64,000 nt of DNA from Kineosporiaceae bacterium (GTDB lineage: Bacteria; Actinomycetota; Actinomycetes; Actinomycetales; Kineosporiaceae): the NCBI GenBank assembly GCA_016794595.1, contig JAEUJN010000082.1, positions 47,251 through 111,250 of the forward strand. Reading direction: 5' to 3'. Under the pieces are notes generated by a model, which made no database searches, had not been told where the DNA came from, and saw only the letters and a list, made by a program, of their open reading frames with translations. This document shows, piece by piece, positions 59,935 through 64,000 of the stretch. Both the position numbers and the translations under genes were made by a program. Position 1 is the first letter of the stretch; the number at the start of each line of letters is the position of its first letter.

Positions 59935-60638
59935 GCCGCGACGAGGTGCCCGCGGAGGATCCGGCGACCCTGGACCGCCTGCACCAGGAGTGGGCGCGGC
60001 TGGCACCGGAGCTCACCCGGGAGCTCGCCACGGGAATCCCCGAGGACTCACTGGCGCTCGAGGGCCGGCGCCTGATCACTCGCTGGTCCGAACCGCATCG
60101 CCGCTATCACGATCCGCACCACCTGCTGGCCACGCTCGAGGCCCTCGCCCGGCTCACCGCACCCGCCGATCCGCCCCTGCCGGTCCGGGTGGCAGCCTGG
60201 TTCCACGACGCGGTCCACGACGGGGTCGCCGGCGACGACGAGGAGGCCAGTGCCCTTCTCGCCGAACGGGTTCTGGCCGACCTGGGTGGCTCACCGGGGC
60301 TGATCGCCGAGGTCGCCCGGCTGGTGCGGCTCACCGTCGACCACCAGGTGGGGCCCGGGGATGACCACGGCGCGCTGCTGGTCGACGCGGACCTGTCGAT
60401 CCTGGGTTCCGACGAGCGCACCTACCGCGCCTACGCCCTCGCCGTCCGCCGCGAGTACGCCCACCTGGACGACGTCGCGTTCACCACCGGGCGGCTCGCC
60501 GTCCTGCGCGCCCTGCTTCATCGGCGGCACCTGTTCCACACTGCCCGTGGACGCGAGCTCTGGCACGAACCGGCCCGGCGCAACCTGGCCGCCGAGATCG
60601 ACGCGTGCCGCCGGGCCCTCGGCGGGGCCGGCGCCTGA
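59931..60638 (+). CDS. HD-domain metal-dependent phosphohydrolase-like protein
   Basis: A 235-residue soluble protein beginning on a GTG that overlaps the previous stop (GTGA). HD-domain-like residues are seen: RRYHDPHHLLATLEAL (residues 53-70), VAAWFHDAVHDGVAG (the HD motif, residues 85-100), and a C-terminal part with LVDADLSILGS (the second Asp). The spacing fits the small predicted HD hydrolases. Substrate unknown. Confidence 0.8.
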   Translation: MSRDEVPAEDPATLDRLHQEWARLAPELTRELATGIPEDSLALEGRRLITRWSEPHRRYHDPHHLLATLEALARLTAPADPPLPVRVAAWFHDAVHDGVAGDDEEASALLAERVLADLGGSPGLIAEVARLVRLTVDHQVGPGDDHGALLVDADLSILGSDERTYRAYALAVRREYAHLDDVAFTTGRLAVLRALLHRRHLFHTARGRELWHEPARRNLAAEIDACRRALGGAGA

Positions 60639-60666
60639 CCCCGGGCCACGGCGAGGGACGAGCCGG

Positions 60667-61521
60667 TCAGCCCCGGTGGTGCAGCCAGTCGATCAGCGGA
60701 CCGAGCGGGGCACCGACGACAGCGGCCGCACGCTCCACCGGCACCCACTCCGGGTTCGTGGCCCCTGAGGTGGCGGGCCGGGGAGTGTGCTGGTCGAGAG
60801 CGAGCAGCAGGACGACGTCCGTGGTCTCGATCATGCCCTGGGCCGACAGAGTGCGCACCAGCCCGACCTGTTCGGCGGGCCCCAGTTTCGGCCCGGCGTC
60901 CGGCCCGGCGTCCGGCGCGGCGTCCGGCCCGGCGTCCGGCGCGGCGTCCGGCCCGGCGTCCGGCCCGGAGTCCGGTGCGGGGTCCGGTGACTCGCCGCAC
61001 GGGACTCCCGTGGCCAGAACCCCGGCCACCAGCTCGGAGCTCACCCGTTCGACCGATCCGGCCTGGGTCACCGGGGCCACCGGCACCGGCAGCAGCAGTT
61101 CATCGACATGGACGACCAGCAGCCACACCCGCGCCACCGCGCTCAGGGCGGGCAACCTCGAGGCGAGGGTGTCGATCCTCGCCACGCCCTCGCCCTCGCC
61201 CTCGGCCTCGGGCTCGCCCTCGCCCTCGGGGGGCAGTGCCACCGAGGCGAGGACGCGTTCACCCTTGCGCTTCTGCCGTCGCAACCCCGCGGCGCGTAAC
61301 GCCTGCACCAGCACCCGGCTGCTCACCGGCACCGCACCGCCGTCGATCATGCGGTGGTACTCGCTCTCCGGCACGTCGTAGTGATCCCCGTCGAAGCCCC
61401 GCTCGGGGATCCCGAGCGCGCGGGCGAAGGCGTGCAACTCGGCGAACGAGGTGTCGCTGATCAGGTGGGACCATCGGCGGCCGTGGGCCGGCCACAGTGG
61501 CGGGTCGATCATCAAGGTCAT
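60667..61521 (-). CDS. DUF4031 domain protein with acidic repeat tail
   Basis: A 284-residue protein. The first 95 residues are a DUF4031 domain (MIDPPLWPAHGRRWSHLISDTSFAELHAFARALGIPERGFDGDHYDVPESEYHRMIDGGAVPVSSR), an actinobacterial module of unknown function. After a Glu/Gly run (GEGEPEAEGEGEG) comes a beta-rich segment, a repeat of the type PDAGPDAAP, and a C-terminus resembling a Nudix-like tail. The start overlaps the Lrp stop (ATGA), so it is co-translated with the Lrp regulator. Confidence 0.72.
   Translation of the reverse strand: MTLMIDPPLWPAHGRRWSHLISDTSFAELHAFARALGIPERGFDGDHYDVPESEYHRMIDGGAVPVSSRVLVQALRAAGLRRQKRKGERVLASVALPPEGEGEPEAEGEGEGVARIDTLASRLPALSAVARVWLLVVHVDELLLPVPVAPVTQAGSVERVSSELVAGVLATGVPCGESPDPAPDSGPDAGPDAAPDAGPDAAPDAGPDAGPKLGPAEQVGLVRTLSAQGMIETTDVVLLLALDQHTPRPATSGATNPEWVPVERAAAVVGAPLGPLIDWLHHRG
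60889..60984 (+). repeat. 12-bp tandem repeat (8 units) in the DUF4031 gene
   Basis: Units cggcccggcgtc and cggcgcggcgtc alternate from 60889 to 60972, followed by two degenerate units. They encode the PDAG/PDAA repeats. In-frame unit changes would vary tail length. Confidence 0.85.
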
Positions 61522-62012
61522 CGCACGGCCCTGCTGCTGCCCGACCCGGCGGCGAGGTCGTCGAGCAGGGGCGCGGTGCGCGCGGGCACCAACTCGAGTA
61601 CCGCCATCGCCGTGCTGGTCCGGACCACCGAGGGGCAATCGAGCAACCGCCGGGTGATCCGGTGCAGGTCGGCCGGGTCACGCGCGGCCACCTTGGCCAG
61701 GATGTCGCCGTCCCCGGTGGTCGCGTGCATCTCGAGGATCTCGGGGACGGCCGAGAGCTCGGCGCTGATCTGCTCGATGTCCCCCTGGGTGATGGTCAGG
61801 CTGACATAGGCCAGCACCGGACGCCCCATGGCGTGCGGACGGACCCGCACGCTCGGCGGGTCGAGGACGCCTCGCTGCTCCAGCGAGTGCAAGCGCGCCT
61901 GCACGGTGTTGCGGGCCAGCCCCAGCGTGCGCGCGAGGGCCACCACGGTGGCCAGCGGGTCGTCGTCCAATGCCCGGAGGATGCGGGCGTCGGTCGCATC
62001 GAGCGCCTTCAC
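61518..62012 (-). CDS. Lrp/AsnC-family regulator
   Basis: A 164-residue regulator: N-terminal HTH (LDATDARILRALDDDPLATVVALARTLGLARNTVQARLHSLEQRG) and a C-terminal RAM ligand-binding domain (YVSLTITQGDIEQISAEL, ATTGDGDILAKVAARDP). It probably senses an amino acid. It is divergent from the PLP decarboxylase and most likely regulates it. Start GTG at 62012; the operator-like repeat at 62061 lies between the two starts. Confidence 0.9.
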   Translation of the reverse strand: MKALDATDARILRALDDDPLATVVALARTLGLARNTVQARLHSLEQRGVLDPPSVRVRPHAMGRPVLAYVSLTITQGDIEQISAELSAVPEILEMHATTGDGDILAKVAARDPADLHRITRRLLDCPSVVRTSTAMAVLELVPARTAPLLDDLAAGSGSSRAVR

Positions 62013-62060
62013 CCGCGCATCGTGTCACATCCGACCCACATCTACCCGCAGAGCCTGAGC

Positions 62061-62082
62061 AGATTGCTCGAGCTGACAATCT
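62061..62082. promoter_or_regulatory. Possible Lrp/AsnC operator
   Basis: AGATTG (62061-62066) and CAATCT (62077-62082) form an inverted repeat with a 10-bp spacer that contains the palindrome GCTCGAGC overlapping the left arm. It lies in the 109-bp region between the divergent Lrp and decarboxylase genes. Confidence 0.5.
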
Positions 62083-62121
62083 CCACTTGAGCATTCCGCT
62101 CATCTCGCCGACCGTGGAAGC

Positions 62122-63519
<1,398 letters not shown>

Positions 63520-63555
63520 GTCCGGCCTGCCTCGGGTCTGGACACGGGCCTGGAG

Positions 63556-63595
63556 ACGGACGCCGCCGCCGGTTCGAGTCGGCGGCGGCGTCCGT
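63556..63595. terminator. Strong hairpin between convergent genes
   Basis: A perfect 16-bp stem (63556-63571 and 63580-63595, ACGGACGCCGCCGCCG and its reverse complement) with an 8-nt loop, 36 bp after the decarboxylase stop and 41 bp before the CAP-domain stop. Probably a bidirectional terminator. Confidence 0.75.
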
Positions 63596-63636
63596 GGTCC
63601 GGTTCGGCCGGCCAGCGCTGCTGGTTCGGCGTTCGG

Positions 63637-64000
63637 TCAGCGCGGCGTCCCGAAGTTCTGGGTCCAGTAGATGCCGTAGCTGCCACCCTTGGCGACCCCG
63701 ACCCCGATCTCGGTCAGCTTGCAGTTGAGGATGTTCGCCTTGTGCCCGGCGCTGTTCATCCACCCGTTGACCACGGCGGCCGGGGTCGGCTGCCCCGCGG
63801 CGATGTTCTCGGCCGCCATCGAGTAGGAGTAGCCCGCATCCCGCATCCGATCGAAGGGTGAGCGACCGTCCAACCCGGTGTGCGAGAAGTAGTTCTTCGC
63901 AGCCATGTCGGCACTGTGCCCCTGCGCGGCATTGGTCAGCTTGCCGTCGGCCTTCAGGGCGACCGAACACCCGTTGGCGGCCCGGGCCGCATTGGTCAAC
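63637..64000 (-). CDS. CAP (SCP/PR-1)-domain secreted protein, N-terminus outside the window
   Basis: At least 121 codons of a CAP-domain protein, read from the right edge of the window. Seen: GHSADMAAKNYFSHTGLDGRSPFDRMRDAGYSYSMAAENIAAGQ (cavity His and Glu residues), then NGWMNSAGHKANILNCKLTEIGVGVA, which is the typical CAP ending, and a closing YWTQNFG. Bacterial CAP proteins (YkwD-like) are secreted and of unclear function. The signal peptide and start lie beyond the window. Confidence 0.88.
   Translation of the reverse strand, partial: LTNAARAANGCSVALKADGKLTNAAQGHSADMAAKNYFSHTGLDGRSPFDRMRDAGYSYSMAAENIAAGQPTPAAVVNGWMNSAGHKANILNCKLTEIGVGVAKGGSYGIYWTQNFGTPR

Noticed and set aside
60889..60984. 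Tandem repeat as CRISPR array
   Set aside because: Units are 12 bp with no unique spacers and are in frame with the DUF4031 gene.

Overview
The window is a very GC-rich, gene-dense stretch of an actinobacterial (Actinomycetota) chromosome. The evidence is an F420-type luciferase-like oxidoreductase, a bacterial XPB helicase with its helicase-associated partner, DUF2530/DUF3027 proteins, an iniR-iniBAC-like dynamin locus, frequent GTG starts, four-base start/stop overlaps, and several leaderless-type promoters (TAnnnT about 7 nt before the start). I cannot name the genus. I saw no rRNA, tRNA, CRISPR array, insertion sequence or prophage.

Layout. 1-11 kb holds small housekeeping and metabolic genes: an ABC-2 permease, a Spo0M-like protein, an ArsR/AHSA1 pair, L-serine ammonia-lyase, a CPBP protease, a phytanoyl-CoA dioxygenase-like enzyme, ribokinase and a winged-helix protein. 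It ends at a perfect 37-bp palindrome. 11-18 kb holds an NCS2 purine permease and then a duplicated two-gene module: a membrane-anchored protein with a C-terminal helix-hairpin-helix-like domain followed by an OmpA-domain protein. 18-25 kb is a DUF2530 / sacsin-like GHKL ATPase / DUF3027 / MFS / cold-shock block. 25-31 kb holds a HAD phosphatase, a fatty-acyl-CoA ligase, a PadR-HAAS-small membrane protein operon, a protein resembling cadmium carbonic anhydrase, and an LLM oxidoreductase. 31-36 kb holds the XPB helicase and its partner, separated by a divergent PadR regulator. 36-39 kb is a ferric-reductase-like / FMN-binding / ApbE flavin electron-transfer operon.

39-49 kb is the most distinctive region. 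It holds an IniR-like regulator, an IniB-position Gly/Asn-rich protein, two dynamin-like GTPases (IniA, IniC), a divergent acidic protein, and a membrane-anchored Hsp70-type ATPase without a substrate-binding domain. The iniB and Hsp70 upstream regions share a spaced motif, CCAAACC-N6-TGCGTGCTC. This suggests one regulon in which IniR senses envelope stress and induces membrane-remodelling GTPases together with the Hsp70 protein.

49-54 kb is more accessory: VanZ, a lipoprotein, a secreted protein, a previously unlisted tiny secreted peptide gene coupled to a small gene, and two tandem HTH regulators. 54-64 kb holds an OmpR-type two-component system, a CNNM/CorC protein, an HtrA-like protease, a lysoplasmalogenase-like protein, an HD hydrolase, a DUF4031/Lrp operon divergent from a PLP decarboxylase, and a CAP-domain protein cut by the window end. 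Direct repeats spaced 11 bp lie upstream of the ferric-reductase operon, htrA and the response regulator, and may link these three as one envelope/redox response.
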